Assembly: GCA_016906335.1 (NCBI GenBank) | Contig: JADEYG010000003.1 | Span: 1,488,001-1,552,000, forward strand | Direction: 5' to 3' | Length of the DNA stretch: 64,000 nt | DNA from: Novakomyces olei | Taxonomy: Eukaryota; Ascomycota; Novakomycetes; Novakomycetales; Novakomycetaceae | Shown: positions 44,637-55,293 of the stretch, in pieces | Layout of the letters: the number at the start of each line of letters is the position of its first letter | Numbering within the stretch: position 1 is the first letter of the stretch | Program-made: the position numbers and the translations under genes | The notes under the pieces: generated by a model | Seen by the model: only the letters and a program-made list of their open reading frames with translations | The model's database searches: none | What the model was told of the DNA's origin: nothing

Positions 44637-47147
44637 TCAGCTCCAGCCGAAAACAGTGTTTTCAGCTTGCACTGGATGCGAAATTAGGGCTCCAGGCCCT
44701 TCAGAAGGAGACCGTCGATGTCCATTTTGATGCATCATAGCATTAGAAGCTGCGGACGACGATCTTTGACCCAGCCATGTTGTCAGACGTGATCGGGCAC
44801 GCATGGAAAACCGTTGTGCCGGAGCGAATAAAGGCGATGCCTGGTCCTGCCGGGCTCGTCTCCTCAATTCCCTTTTGCCCCATGAATCAGAGCGCCTTGA
44901 AGCTGAGGCAAACTCCTCATTGGCCGATGCTAATCGACGCTGTCTCCTCAGCCGTGCAATATATATAATCAGCCCGACGTATATACAGGCACCGGCCACG
45001 GATCCGATGCCTATGCCAATCATGCTCTTTTGCCCAGGACCGTGTCCTCCGTCAGCATTAAGCGACCCAGACGTAGCGCGTTCAGCTGCATTAGCCTGAG
45101 CTGACGTTGAAGAACTGATCCCGGATGCTCTCCCATCTTTTGCACCGGCGCCAGAGTCGCTTTGCCCATCGTCAGCGACCCGCTCAACCCCAAATGCAGC
45201 ATCGATGAGGTCTACAAGCGAGTGCACACTCGCATCACTGCCAGTACTGCTGCTGGCGTAGAAAGCACTTTTTCGATCACGTACAAGTCCATCCAGCTCT
45301 GAGACTGCTGATCCTGACATGTAAAAGTAGGCCATTGTAGCATTGTAGGCATCCTGTGACGGCTCATCCTGTGACGGCTCTTGGCTTTCACTTTTGCTTT
45401 CACTTTGGCTTTCACTTTTGCTTTCACTTTTGCTTTCCCTGGCAGCATTCTCCGTAAAAAGGGGCCTTGCACGCAGACTCTGGACGACTACCTTTCCACT
45501 GTTGCCGGACAAGACAGACTCGATGCCCTCCGGGAGGTACTCCATAATCTGTGAAATTGATAGAGGGTGGGTCGCAACAAAGCCATAGTTCAACGGCCTC
45601 TGGAACACGACACGGACGAGTTCGCTATCCCGCCCGGGAGGCAGAGTGCTGCCATTCGCAGGGAAGATGACTTGAGGCAGAGAAGGAGTAAAAGTAGAAC
45701 TGGGCTGGGCAGATGTGCCTACTGTACTGCTCGCACTGGCTGCGCTGGCAGACGATGCACCATCGTACAGCAACGTGGAGGGCAAGAAATTGTCTGTAGA
45801 CGGGAGAGTAGTAGGCGTAGCGCTGCCCGTGCCTGTCTCTGTCACTAGTGTCGTAGGCGCTACCGTGACTGTCTGCTGAGTGCTTTGCTCGGGCAGAGGA
45901 GAGCTCGAGCTGGCTGAAGCTGAGCTGGTCTGAGCTGGCTCGGTAGCGCTAGACTGTGCCGTGCCAGTGTATGAAGCTTGAGACGAGCTCGAGCTCGTTT
46001 CTGTACTGGCCTCAGTCTCTGTACTGACTGTACTGACTGTACTGACTGTACTGACTGTACTGACTGTACTAGTTCCTGTAGCAGTTCCTGTATTAGTTCC
46101 TGTACTAGTCTCTGTACTAGTCTCTGTACTAGTTCCTGTACTAGTTTCTGTACTAGTTCCTGTACTAGTCTCTGTACTAGTCTCTGTACCAATTCCTGTA
46201 CTAGTTCCTGTACTGGTTCCTGTAGCAGTTCCTGTACTGGTTCCTGTACTGGTTCCTGTAGCAGTTCCTGTAGCAGTTCCTGTACTAGTCGCTTCTGATG
46301 GGGTAAAAAACACGGTGGAAAAAGACTCGGTGGCGGTCGCTGTATGCGACTGCTCGCTTGTAGCAGTCTGTACGGATTGATTTGTGCTTGTGGGCGTAGA
46401 GACAGTTGCCTCAACGGACGTGGGCGCAGCTGTCTCTGTAGTGTCTGGCTGACTGCCTGTAGTACGAGACGAGGAGGAGGAAGCGCCGGTTGTCGCCGCA
46501 GACGGCTCTGTACTACTGCTCGGCTCGAATGACGATAGCATTCCCGTAGAAGCAGTCGCTACAAAAGAAGCTGGTGAGGACTCTGACTCTGGTGTAGCAG
46601 AGGCCGTCGCTGACGTAGAAGCACTTGTCTCAGACGAGCTTGTCTCAGACGAGCCTGCTGGACTGCTGAGGGTGGTAGACGTCGTTGGTAAAGGGGTATC
46701 AGACGTCGAGGGAGTAAAATCCAGACGAATAGGCGTGGGATAAAGGCCCGCAGAAGCAGTACTTGAGTTTGCCTCAGTAGACGCTGGCAGCGGTTCGCTG
46801 GCAGCGGTGGCAGCAGTCTCACTGCCGCCAGCAGCGGCGGCAGTTGTGGACGCGCTGCTGTCAAACACCTGGCTCTGTAGACTAGAGCTGGTCGGGGTTA
46901 GGGTTAGGGTTAATGTGCCTTCGGTCGGTTCGCTGGGCTGCGCAGTTGTCCTGGAAAACCAGTCTGCCTGATCATAGTTTGTGTACCGCGACGAGACCGT
47001 TTGCGAGGCGGCAGAGGGTTCGTCTCGCGTCGAGGGCTCTGCAAAAGTGCCATTGTTTGCCTGTCGGCGAACAACACTGTGCAGTCTGTGCAAATCAAGA
47101 GCCTCTGCTGAAGCTGCCAACAGCCACACGACGGCGAGGAGACGCAT
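44637..47147 (-). CDS. MSB2: MSB2-type signalling mucin
   Basis: Plasma-membrane mucin sensor upstream of Cdc42/MAPK cascades (osmosensing and filamentous growth). Single exon, 836 residues. A signal peptide (MRLLAVVWLLAASAEA) opens the protein. About 430 residues of Ser/Thr-rich, surely O-glycosylated sequence follow, including degenerate STGT/TSTET units and five tandem VST units. The juxtamembrane region has LPPGRDSELVRVVFQRPLNY, PLSISQIMEYLPEGI and VVVQSLRARP, and DASVHSLVDLID, matching the Msb2 homology domain. KSESKSESQSES repeats interrupt it. A single membrane span (IGIGSVAGACIYVGLIIYIA) is followed by RLRRQRR and a basic tail of about 105 residues. The ATG at 47147 directly precedes the signal peptide. 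Repeat number probably varies between strains. Confidence 0.9.
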   Translation of the reverse strand: MRLLAVVWLLAASAEALDLHRLHSVVRRQANNGTFAEPSTRDEPSAASQTVSSRYTNYDQADWFSRTTAQPSEPTEGTLTLTLTPTSSSLQSQVFDSSASTTAAAAGGSETAATAASEPLPASTEANSSTASAGLYPTPIRLDFTPSTSDTPLPTTSTTLSSPAGSSETSSSETSASTSATASATPESESSPASFVATASTGMLSSFEPSSSTEPSAATTGASSSSSRTTGSQPDTTETAAPTSVEATVSTPTSTNQSVQTATSEQSHTATATESFSTVFFTPSEATSTGTATGTATGTSTGTSTGTATGTSTGTSTGIGTETSTETSTGTSTETSTGTSTETSTETSTGTNTGTATGTSTVSTVSTVSTVSTVSTETEASTETSSSSSQASYTGTAQSSATEPAQTSSASASSSSPLPEQSTQQTVTVAPTTLVTETGTGSATPTTLPSTDNFLPSTLLYDGASSASAASASSTVGTSAQPSSTFTPSLPQVIFPANGSTLPPGRDSELVRVVFQRPLNYGFVATHPLSISQIMEYLPEGIESVLSGNSGKVVVQSLRARPLFTENAARESKSESKSESQSESKSESQEPSQDEPSQDAYNATMAYFYMSGSAVSELDGLVRDRKSAFYASSSTGSDASVHSLVDLIDAAFGVERVADDGQSDSGAGAKDGRASGISSSTSAQANAAERATSGSLNADGGHGPGQKSMIGIGIGSVAGACIYVGLIIYIARLRRQRRLASANEEFASASRRSDSWGKRELRRRARQDQASPLFAPAQRFSMRARSRLTTWLGQRSSSAASNAMMHQNGHRRSPSEGPGALISHPVQAENTVFGWS
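46023..46289. repeat. In-frame coding repeats of MSB2
   Basis: Plus-strand GTACTGACT (VST) repeated about five times, then many 12-bp units of the GTTCCTGTACTA / GTCTCTGTACTA kind encoding (S/G)T(S/A/E)TGT-type blocks. Unit lengths are multiples of three, so copy changes keep the frame. Confidence 0.88.
46896..46913. repeat. Telomere-like GGGTTA run inside MSB2 coding sequence
   Basis: GGGTTAGGGTTAGGGTTA on the plus strand; on the coding strand it specifies TLTLTLT-type residues. Confidence 0.8.
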
Positions 47148-48528
47148 AAGGAGACAAGTGTATGAAACGAGAGACGGTGGCGTTTAAGCCTGGGCAGCAG
47201 GCCGTGCCTCTTCAGCTCGAGGCTGGCAGTGCAAACTGACCAGCTGGCAATTATGACAGCAGCAGTAGCGGTAACCTTTTCCTCCAATCCAGTTCCGCGG
47301 CAGTCAATCCGTCCTGCTTTAGAGCAATTCGATTAGTGGCGTAGAGCGTCGTTGGTAGCCTCAACTGCCAATTGCCAGCCACAGCAGTCCAAGAATCTTT
47401 TGCCAAAATACTGTAAACAAAAATAGTACCTCTAAACACGGTAGCGACAACAACAGTTCCAAAACGATTTGATTAGCAGTCGGTCATCGAATAGCGGCGG
47501 GCGCGAGTAGGAGTAACGAGCGAAACACTGAGAGTCGACCGGCGGCAGCTTAAATCTCAGTACTGCTGCGGCAGTCAAAGATGCGGGAGAAAAGAACGAA
47601 TAAAAGGCGAAATGCCGTTAGAGAACGATGCAAAATTCAGGGCAAGAAAACAATGGGAGCACGACTCGCGAGCCAGGATTCGTGCCGTGACCGTCCCACT
47701 AACAAATTACTGAGCGCGTAACCCTATACCTCTGCACGGAACCAGGTAAGACCGGCTTTTGGCGCAAACGTCCAGCTCTTTGTTTTTAGAGCCCCTTTAC
47801 TGGAATGCAAAGCCCACACGCGTTAGCAATCCCTTTTGGGAACCGCGTACGTGTCTACCCTGCACGCGTATACACAAGCAAGACTATATGCAGTAAACAA
47901 TGCAGTAAACAATAATCGAGGAAATGAGCAAGTAATCGGGTGCCTGTCCCGAGGCGTTGTGTCGGACAATAATCTATACACTGGGTAAGAACTTATTTAG
48001 AGAAGCATTTTACACAATTAGTATACTGTCATATTAGTACTAAATAAAGGCGAATATTTGTATGTGGATGGATTAGTGACAACGCGGATATAGTGCAATT
48101 TATACTTACTGTTGAAATATGAATCTATTATCCCCTTATATACTTGCCCACTGCTCATCGATTAAGAGAAGTCTGCCATGAGTGTCAATTGTTTGACTTT
48201 GGCCTTTACAAGATCTCACTCAAAAATACATATTTATATATATAGCCAAAGCGAACTCTCATATCCTCTGGGGGATTTCGCTAAGGCAATCGTGAGTTAA
48301 TTTATTCAATTCTACAGTAAGAACAAATTCAAATCAATATTTACAACACATACAGTGCGATTAATACATACAGGGCAATTAATACAATACAGTGCAATTA
48401 ATACCATACAGTGCAATTAATACCATACAGTGCAATTAATACCATACAGTGCAATTAATGCCATACAGTGCAATTAATACCATACACAATAATAAATAAT
48501 AACCTATTCCAGCACAAGAGCCAAACTT
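47148..48528. promoter_or_regulatory. Long MSB2 upstream region with tandem array
   Basis: 1.38 kb without a supported gene, unusually long for this window and in keeping with a highly regulated surface sensor. It ends with a 19-bp tandem array at about 48352-48491. Confidence 0.45.
48352..48491. repeat. 19-bp tandem array, about 7 copies
   Basis: Unit ACAGTGCAATTAATACCAT; the first copy is 18 bp and the second has ACAGGG and ACAAT. Four inner copies are identical. Lies 40 bp beyond the stop of the membrane-protein gene. Confidence 0.92.
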
Positions 48529-49397
48529 CTACTTTACAAAATCCCCAAACACAATCTGGCCCTGTTTAGTGTCCCGCTTAAAGCTACCGGCTGCCTCTGC
48601 CGCAGCGTCCTGTAAACGCGTAACTGACTTTAATGCTGTGCTTGCGATGCGCTCAAAGCAGAGCAATGCTGCCCCACACAGATACAAGCAGGCAGTCGTT
48701 CCCCACACTAGCAACAGTAAAACTTCCAGCTTGTACGCAAGTAGAGCGAGCGACAAGGTATGCCTGTGCGCACTGTACTGGTCCGGGTCGATGGCGATGA
48801 CCATGAGAGCCACACACAGTAATCCTCCAGCAAAACTAAATACTGGCAGTATAGCGGCCCGAGAGTTGCAGTGTTCTATCAAGTTTGAAAACAAAAGTGA
48901 CGCTACCAGACAGCGCGCCGCAAATAGTTCAACAAACGAGCTAAACGCGAAAGCGCAGACAGTGTCAATGAGCAGCGAGATTACATAGAACAGTATAAAG
49001 TTCGTTGCTCCTAATATTAATGATCCTCGTCAAAGAAATCTTTTGGTTTGGTTGTCTTGTTTACTGTATTATCGTTGGTCGCGACAGGGTTGATTTGTCT
49101 CGTACACTTTTTCTTTTTCTTTTTCTTTTTTTTTTTTTTTTTGCTTTCTCTTTTTTGCTGTATTCCAAATATTTCCATTGGGCTAGAATCTTACGTTGTG
49201 ACCATCCGAGCTTTTCTTTGGCCAGTGTGAGAAGCATTTCAATCTCAAACCGCAGTAAGTCGGCAAAATAAACCCGTTTCCCCTAAAACTTGGGATTCCA
49301 GGAGCCGATGGACAATTAAGTGCAAGCTAGTGTTTCGCCTCGGGCACTTGGTGGAACAATCCAAGCTTGAGTAAAAGACCTCGTGACAGTATTGCCA
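48529..49397 (-). CDS. Unrecognised small multi-span membrane protein
   Basis: Not recognised. The last exon is clearest: hydrophobic segments FILFYVISLLIDTVCAFAF, AAILPVFSFAGGLLCVALMV and LEVLLLLVWGTTACLYLCGA, then a soluble tail SVTRLQDAAAEAAGSFKRD ending GDFVK. Upstream, an in-phase exon (about 49290-49195) encodes FADLLRFEIEMLLTLAKEKL, joined to the last exon near 49025. A possible first exon at 49397 encodes MAILSRGLLLKLGLFHQ but needs a weak donor (GTGCCC). The intron contains a long homopolymer T tract on the plus strand (about 49127-49141). The topology suggests four helices, two before and two after a short loop. Exon joints are tentative. Confidence 0.5.
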
Positions 49398-49750
49398 TAC
49401 TTAATCCCGCGTGACCTTTTAATGCTGCATAACACGTCACGTGGGCAATTGACGCGAAAAGGACCCCCGACCTTTCTGTCTCACGTACCGGCCCATTGGC
49501 AGCGTGATAACGTTAACAAAGGCGAACGACGGCTCCTTGTTAAATCATATTTATCTTAAAAGGACTAAACGAGCACAGAAGGAAGGTTACGAGAACTAGT
49601 TGACTCAATACCAAATAGTGTTGGTATTGTTCTCTACTAGCGTGATTGTTCTTAAAGATATTTTCCAAATAATACAAAACGTATCTACCGCTGATTCTAT
49701 AATAACAGAAAGTTACTTCCGTCGCACTCTAACGCATGGGCAAACCTGCT
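49398..49750. other. Spacer between minus-strand genes
   Basis: Promoter of the membrane-protein gene and 3' side of the thioesterase. CACGTGGGC near 49439 and two CACGT words nearby resemble bHLH (E-box) sites. Not verified. Confidence 0.3.
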
Positions 49751-51542
49751 CTAATGACGATGACCGTACGAGGCCTCAGGTCTTATCCGTAAATTCGTAA
49801 ATTCGTCCAACAACCGTTCACGCGCATTCATTCCCATAGAACGATGACCACGTGCAGCGCTCACCATCCGCATAGCGTCTCCATAACTCTGTGGGACGAG
49901 TTCCGGACCACGAACGCCCGGCACTTTATTGCAAAACGTATAGTTAAACACACAAGTAGTGTCCCGTGCCTTTGTCATGGGATCTACAACATCCGCTGCC
50001 ACTGTCACATCAAACTTGAATCTGTCTCGGGGCCCTGCTCCATTATCAATGGCTCCTTCATGCTGAGAGTCGGGCCGATCGCAGTATACGACTTGCGATC
50101 TGATATCCAGGATACTACCAACAGGGACAGGTCGACGGAAAGACAGTAACGAAGAGTACAGAAACTGTGGCCGTGAAGAGAGGAAAAGAGTGGCATTTGC
50201 AAAAGCCAAGTCAAAGGATTCGCGTAACAAGTATCCGCCAAAGATTGAATTGTGCATATTAGCCTCCTGTGGATGGCAAAGGCAAGTTCGTCGAATCCCT
50301 GTATCGCCGGGGTAAACGACCCCATCGTCCCTCTGAGTCAAAATCCAGCTTTGCCGCCAAGGATCGAGGGCGTGCAAGCCCTCCACGTCGGCCCATACTT
50401 TATGGATCTCTGAAAATTCTTCGGGTGAAGGTGCCTCTTTGGACAAGTCATGGTCCCTCCAAAACTTTATGTTGGCCATGTCTTTAGCAGCCAGATCATT
50501 GATACGCTGCTCCGTTGGGCCTTCGACGATAAGTGGGTTTATTGCCTTTGATTTTCCGGTGCGAGTATCCCTAGCGACAAAGGTAAATTTGGCCATAAGA
50601 ATAGGAGTCCAGCCATCTTCGCTCTGTCCAACCGCTTTAGCATCCGGATGACCCTGACTCTCTACACGTGTAACAATCTGCATTGACGATCGACCGACAT
50701 ATGTGACATGCCCGCTCAGCCGAAGATCACGTTCCAGCGTGTACGCATTAATAATCTGCATACGGTCAACAGATGCTGTTACAAGCGTTAAAGTATGACG
50801 CGGTCGATCCTTTTTGTCACTGCAATGGTAAAAGGCAACGAGACCGGAAAAGGCATCCAAGTCTTCCATAATCTTGCCGAGTCTTGTGCGAGTTAGCTAC
50901 GTTGCTACTTACGAGTATTGATAACATAAAAGCAATTATACGAGATCGTGTGAACAAAAGACAGAATAAACAAGTAAAAAAACACAATTGAATGAGAAGG
51001 AAAAGCAGCAAAAAAGCAAGAGCAGAGCTGGAATTCAGATCAACAACACCTAAACATAAAAACAATACAACTAAAACCCGTCAAACCAAAACAATGCAAA
51101 AAAAGAATTGACCTAATAAAATATGCATTGTATAGAGAACGAAGCAAACAACGAACGTGAGGATTACCGGAGCCCACCAAAATTGTTTACGTATTGGTCT
51201 CGTAATGTCTGATTGTTCGTGAAATCCAAAATGCCTTCAGTGTAAGAATCGTGCATACGCCGAGGGACCAGTTCCTCCTCGTTAATATATTTATCCTCGG
51301 AAGATCCGTCTTTCTTCTCCTCATTGATTTCCTCGTCCCTGTACTGCTGCCGCAAATTCCACAGATGGTTCGTAAAAGTCGTGCGCGAAGGCCGTACGAT
51401 CGGCTCTAAAACAAATGAGAAAAATAAGAATTAAATCAGCCCTACTTGTTGTCAAACTCCGTCGCCATATTGACGGCGTTTTAAAGGAATTTCTAGCCGC
51501 GGCCTGGGCGGTCGCGATCAGCCTCCGTCCGCTGATCGCCAT
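49751..51542 (-). CDS. ACOT9-like mitochondrial acyl-CoA thioesterase (double hotdog)
   Basis: Hydrolyses acyl-CoA esters, probably in the mitochondrial matrix. Exons 51542-51446, 51405-51168 and 50882-49751 join in phase to 488 residues. The N-terminus (MAISGRRLIATAQAAARNSF, SIWRRSL) looks like a mitochondrial presequence. Then come RRMHDSYTEGILDF, LRDQYVNNFGGLRLGKIMED and LDAFSGLVAFYHC, the ACOT9 entry to hotdog 1. GWTPILMAKFTFVARD and CLCHPQEANMHNSIFGGYLL define hotdog 2, followed by the RPVPVGSILDIRSQVVY strand. The exon 2/3 joint sits exactly in the conserved GGLR-LGK turn. No truncation seen. Confidence 0.92.
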
Positions 51543-52209
51543 GACAAGAGTATATTGTCGGATATGATAGGCAGTACAACTAGCAATTGATAATGTTTGT
51601 GATATAATAATTCTATGGGATTTTTGGACGGGACGGATCTTTTGAGATTATCATTGCGTTTATAACTGTATCTCTAATATATTAATCTAATTTTTCAACG
51701 TACACAGAATTCCTTACGCCTGGCTGCCGATAGCCGGTGCCCGTATTCGCCAAATAGGGACACGGGCCCCGTCTGCCTTACAGCTTCAATATACATGACG
51801 CAAGGGTTATCGTCAAACACCGTAAACAAACATTGGCTGTGGACAGCAAAAAGTGGGAAACCACGTGTGCTCGATGATGAGAGATTTGTTGGGAGAAGCA
51901 GCTGCTTTTTCTCGCAAAAAATACCGTTTCATGAACCTTTACAGCGCTGGCTACAACAAGTATGGAGAAAAACATATTGCCGTCCCAGAAACAAAGCCCC
52001 CTCCCTACCAATATCCTTGACAAATGACATTCACATACCTGCCAAGACAAGTGGCCATGTTATACCAAGGGGCCTATGATTTTCACGCAGCCGACTGCAC
52101 TATATTAATGGGCCCGTGAAAGGTTTACTGCTCTTCCACCTTGGCTCTCTTGTGTGCTGAAGAGCAAATAAGAAACGAACTTTACGTGCAGGTTTTACTA
52201 CAATCCAAA
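51543..52209. promoter_or_regulatory. Divergent promoter, thioesterase and GPI protein
   Basis: About 670 bp. An open frame at 51795-52079 on plus overlaps one on minus; neither resembles a known protein or has a convincing splice context. Confidence 0.35.
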
Positions 52210-53156
52210 ATGCTTGGAAAATCTGCTCTTCTCTCTGCGTGCGTTGCTGTGCTTTTAGGTGCCAGTAATGTGGCCGCGGCTGGCGTTCCAGCTGCCAATG
52301 GCCGGAATGACATGGGTGCCGTGGAGCCGGCTAACGATATGTAAGTATTTTGCAGGAGAATATCCTACGCCTGTACTGTTGTTTCTTTCTGCCCTTCATA
52401 TTATATATTTGCTTATCATGGCTTTTATTACAGTACGATGGAGCCTCCCGAATAACCTGCTAACTTTTTAGTGGAACGGTTCCAGTTCAGATCTTAGCCT
52501 CTCGCCACTCTATGGCAAAGCGCGCAGAAGGTTCTGCGGAGCCTGCGGCGGGAGATTCTGCGGACCCAGCGGCGAACCCAGCGGAAGCACCACCGGCAGC
52601 GCCACCGGCGGAAGGTTCGAAGGAGCCACCGAAGGAGCCAGCGGAAGCGCCAGCGGGAGGTTCGGAGGACCCAGCGGCGAAGCCAGCGGAAGCACCACCG
52701 GCAGCGCCACCGGCGGAAGGTTCGAAGGAGCCACCGAAGGAGCCAGCGGCAGCGCCACCGGAAGCGCCAGCGGGAGGTTCGGAGGAGCCACCGGCGCCAA
52801 AACCCCCCGCCGGCGGTGAATCAGCTCCTCAAGCACGATCGGCGGAACCACAAATTTCGGAGGAAGAAAAAAACGCCCGAGAGAAATTTGCAAAAGAAGT
52901 TGCAGAAGCATTAGCAGATGGCGACTACGACTTTACGCACGCTGGGGTTTATGAATTTCCAGAGTATAGAATATTGGAAGCCCATCAGATGGCTAAAAGT
53001 CTGCAAGAATCCAAGTCAGAATCTGGCGATCCCGATAAATCCAAAAAGGATCCTGCTCCAACCAAATCAGAGGCAACAATTGGCTTCGTCCCTTCTCTTT
53101 TAAAAATCGCAGCTTTCTTGGCTCCTCTAGCGTTTGCCTTACTTTCTAGCTTTTAA
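52210..53156 (+). CDS. GPI-anchored Ala/Pro/Glu-rich surface protein
   Basis: No known family recognised. Two exons, 52210-52340 and 52472-53156, give 271 residues in phase. A signal peptide (KSALLSACVAVLLGASNVAA) starts the protein. A dibasic KR follows MA near residue 59, a possible Kex2 site. The middle is a repeat domain of PPAEGSKEPPKEPAEAP-type sequence in which a unit of about 105 bp occurs twice plus a partial copy. A more ordered segment (EEEKNAREKFAKEVAEALAD, YDFTHAGVYEFPEYRILEAH) comes next. The C-terminus is a hydrophobic tail after a small-residue stretch (VPSLLKIAAFLAPLAFALLS), the form of a GPI-attachment signal. Cell-wall or plasma-membrane location is inferred. Confidence 0.72.
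52560..52800 (+). repeat. About 105-bp coding repeat in the GPI protein
   Basis: AGCGGAAGCACCACCGGCAG starts each of two near-identical units (about 52578 and 52686), with a shorter internal GCGCCAGCGGGAGGTTCGGA repeat seen three times. Confidence 0.8.
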
Positions 53157-53801
53157 ACGTACATAATTGCATTGTCTTCTTTCAGTTTTTAAATATCTAT
53201 CAAGCGGGACGCTTCAGCAGGTGAAGACGTTTGCACGTGGAACAGCTCACTGTTTAATTTTTTGTTTGTTTTGGAGTTGCCTGCATTTTTTATACACCTA
53301 ATCAAATGTTTGAATGCTGTGATTTGCGTCGTTCCTTTTTGTAAATATTGTAGTTTCCTATAGCAGGTTAATTTAGCCAAATGCTGCGCGAATCCGAGTT
53401 GTGCTGTATGTCGAGTTGTAAAACAAAATCATACTTTTAATCAACGTTTAATGCTTCTTTTCTTTAATACCTTGCCATCGCAGAAATTGCCTTTTACCTT
53501 TTTTACATCATCAAATATTTATATGCCAACAACGTAGCTGGCAGCTGTAAAGCCGAAAAGAATCGCGATGAAAAAGAAGTTGGTGCAGGGGTTAGGGTTA
53601 AATAGTGCAGTTTAAACATACAAAAATAGCAAAATCCATTCAAGTAATATGGTACGAGCTCGCCAGTGTGCCATGTGGGGGTGCGCAGTCTGATAAGGTG
53701 CGATAATATCGGTGGGGGCCACGATATACTCTATACAATATATATCTAGAGTAGATAAATTATGGCATCGAATTCCGGGATATCGTCTCATCGCGCCCCA
53801 A
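53157..53801. other. Intergenic, telobox-like GGGTTAGGGTTA
   Basis: Between two plus-strand genes. GGGGTTAGGGTTA at about 53588-53600, about 200 bp before the D-amino-acid oxidase start. No gene is supported. Confidence 0.4.
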
Positions 53802-54996
53802 ATGGCACAGCAGCAGATTGTCGTAGTAGGCGCTGGCGTTATAGGCCTTACGTGTGCGCTGCATTTAGTCAATGAGGGTCATAAAGTCGTTGTTGTCGCA
53901 AAACATTTCCCGGGCGATGTGAATGTGGAATATACGTCGCCATGGTAAGTGAGGTGGATGCAATCCGAAACAGTCTAATTTTCGAAAGGGCAGGAGCCAA
54001 TTGGCGAAGCGTTTGTGCCAATGATGATCAGCAGCAAATTGCCTTTGAGCGTGAATCGTTTGCCTGGTTTTGGACGTTGGCAGACAAACGTCCTGACTTG
54101 GTCTGGGTAAGGTGAATTTGAGTCGCAGGTCAATAAAACAATTTATATATACATACTGCCGAGTCAAAGAATATCTAGTAATTGATACTAATCAATAGCG
54201 TGTCGAGGCTATTGACTACGTGGACGGGGACAATGCGAGTTACGAAACGAATCAGTCAAGAAAACTATCGGATGTTTGGTTCAGCGATTTTTGCCCGGAA
54301 TTCAAAGTTTTACCGCCAGAATCTCTGCCGGCCGGCGCGACTGAAGGCATTAGTTTCCAGACGGTGACCATTAATGCTCCAAAATATTTGGAGTACTTGA
54401 AAAGCTTATTGGACGAGGCTGGCGTTCTTTACCTGCGCAAGCCTCTGACACATATAAACAATGCTTTCTCCCTGTGTGCACGTGTAGACGCCGTGTTTAA
54501 CTGCACTGGATTGGGCGCACGCTTCCTTCCTGGAGTCCAGGATACCAGAGTCTATCCCACCCGTGGTCAGACTGTTCTTATAGAAAATAAGAACAATTTC
54601 CGCAAGACTTTGGGTCGTGTGGGTAAAGACTACCAGTCCTACATTATCCCGCGGCCAGACGGTGGGATTATCGTTGGCGGATGCCAGGGCCGAGGCGAAT
54701 GGAGCTTCGAAGTTGACCACAAGGCGGCTCAAAGCTATTTGCAAAGTGCTGCCCAGTATCCTTCGTCTCTAGGACTCCTGGTAAAAGACGCAAAGGTTCT
54801 TTCCCACAACGTCGGACTACGGCCCTCGCGTGTTGGTGGAGCTCGTGTCGAGCGCGAGACAGTCCAATTGGCTGACGGTGCAAAGAAGCCGATCATCCAT
54901 GCTTATGGAATTGGAGGCTGGGGGTACCAGGCAGGATATGGGATGGCAGCGACTGCAGTAAGGCTGCTGCCCAAGACAGAGCTGGCGAAATTGTAG
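53802..54996 (+). CDS. D-amino-acid oxidase, peroxisomal
   Basis: FAD enzyme oxidising D-amino acids to keto acids with H2O2 release. Exons 53802-53944, 53989-54106 and 54199-54996 give 352 residues, the usual DAAO size. The N-terminal dinucleotide fold is IVVVGAGVIGLTCALHLV. Next come TSPWAGANWRS (formed across the 44-nt first intron) and VFNCTGLGARFLPGV, then YPTRGQTVLIEN. The family signature region is HNVGLRPSRVGGARVE and the FAD C-terminal motif is YGIGGWGYQAGYGMAAT. The protein ends in AKL, a type 1 peroxisomal targeting signal, which fits a catalase-protected oxidase. Substrate preference cannot be read; an aspartate oxidase is less likely but possible. Confidence 0.92.
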
Positions 54997-55033
54997 ATGT
55001 ACCTATTTTCCAATAAATAAGTTAATTAATTAA

Positions 55034-55078
<45 letters not shown>

Positions 55079-55293
55079 AATTAATTAATTAATTATATAT
55101 ATAAATATATATATATAATTATGCGCCCCCCTAACATTTCCTTATCTACAGTAAAATAGAGAAAGCCTTATATAATAGTCGATAACCAGTCTTTGTGCAG
55201 CTCTAAAGTAATACAAAGAGGTAAACACGTAAAAGTTTAAACACCAGATCTTTTAGAGTCAGATCCACCTTGACGAAAGGACGCAGGAGGGCA
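54997..55293. repeat. AT-rich simple repeats (AAAT)n, (TTAA)n, (AT)n
   Basis: About 55021-55120: AATAAATAAATA, then TTAATTAATTAA, then ATATATATAA, lying between the oxidase stop and BEM1. Low-complexity promoter DNA. Confidence 0.8.

Noticed and set aside
45860-46414. Long frames in other phases of the MSB2 repeat (CTDCTD, QELVQELVQ)
   Set aside because: Repeat units are multiples of three, so every phase stays open; only the MSB2 frame has a signal peptide, homology domain and membrane span.
47640-47720. tRNA-like segment on the minus strand (GCACGAATCC)
   Set aside because: No complete cloverleaf: the T-arm consensus GGTTCGAATCC and a matching acceptor stem are absent.
51778-52079. Overlapping open frames on both strands before the GPI protein
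   Set aside because: Neither resembles a protein family; region is more simply a divergent promoter.
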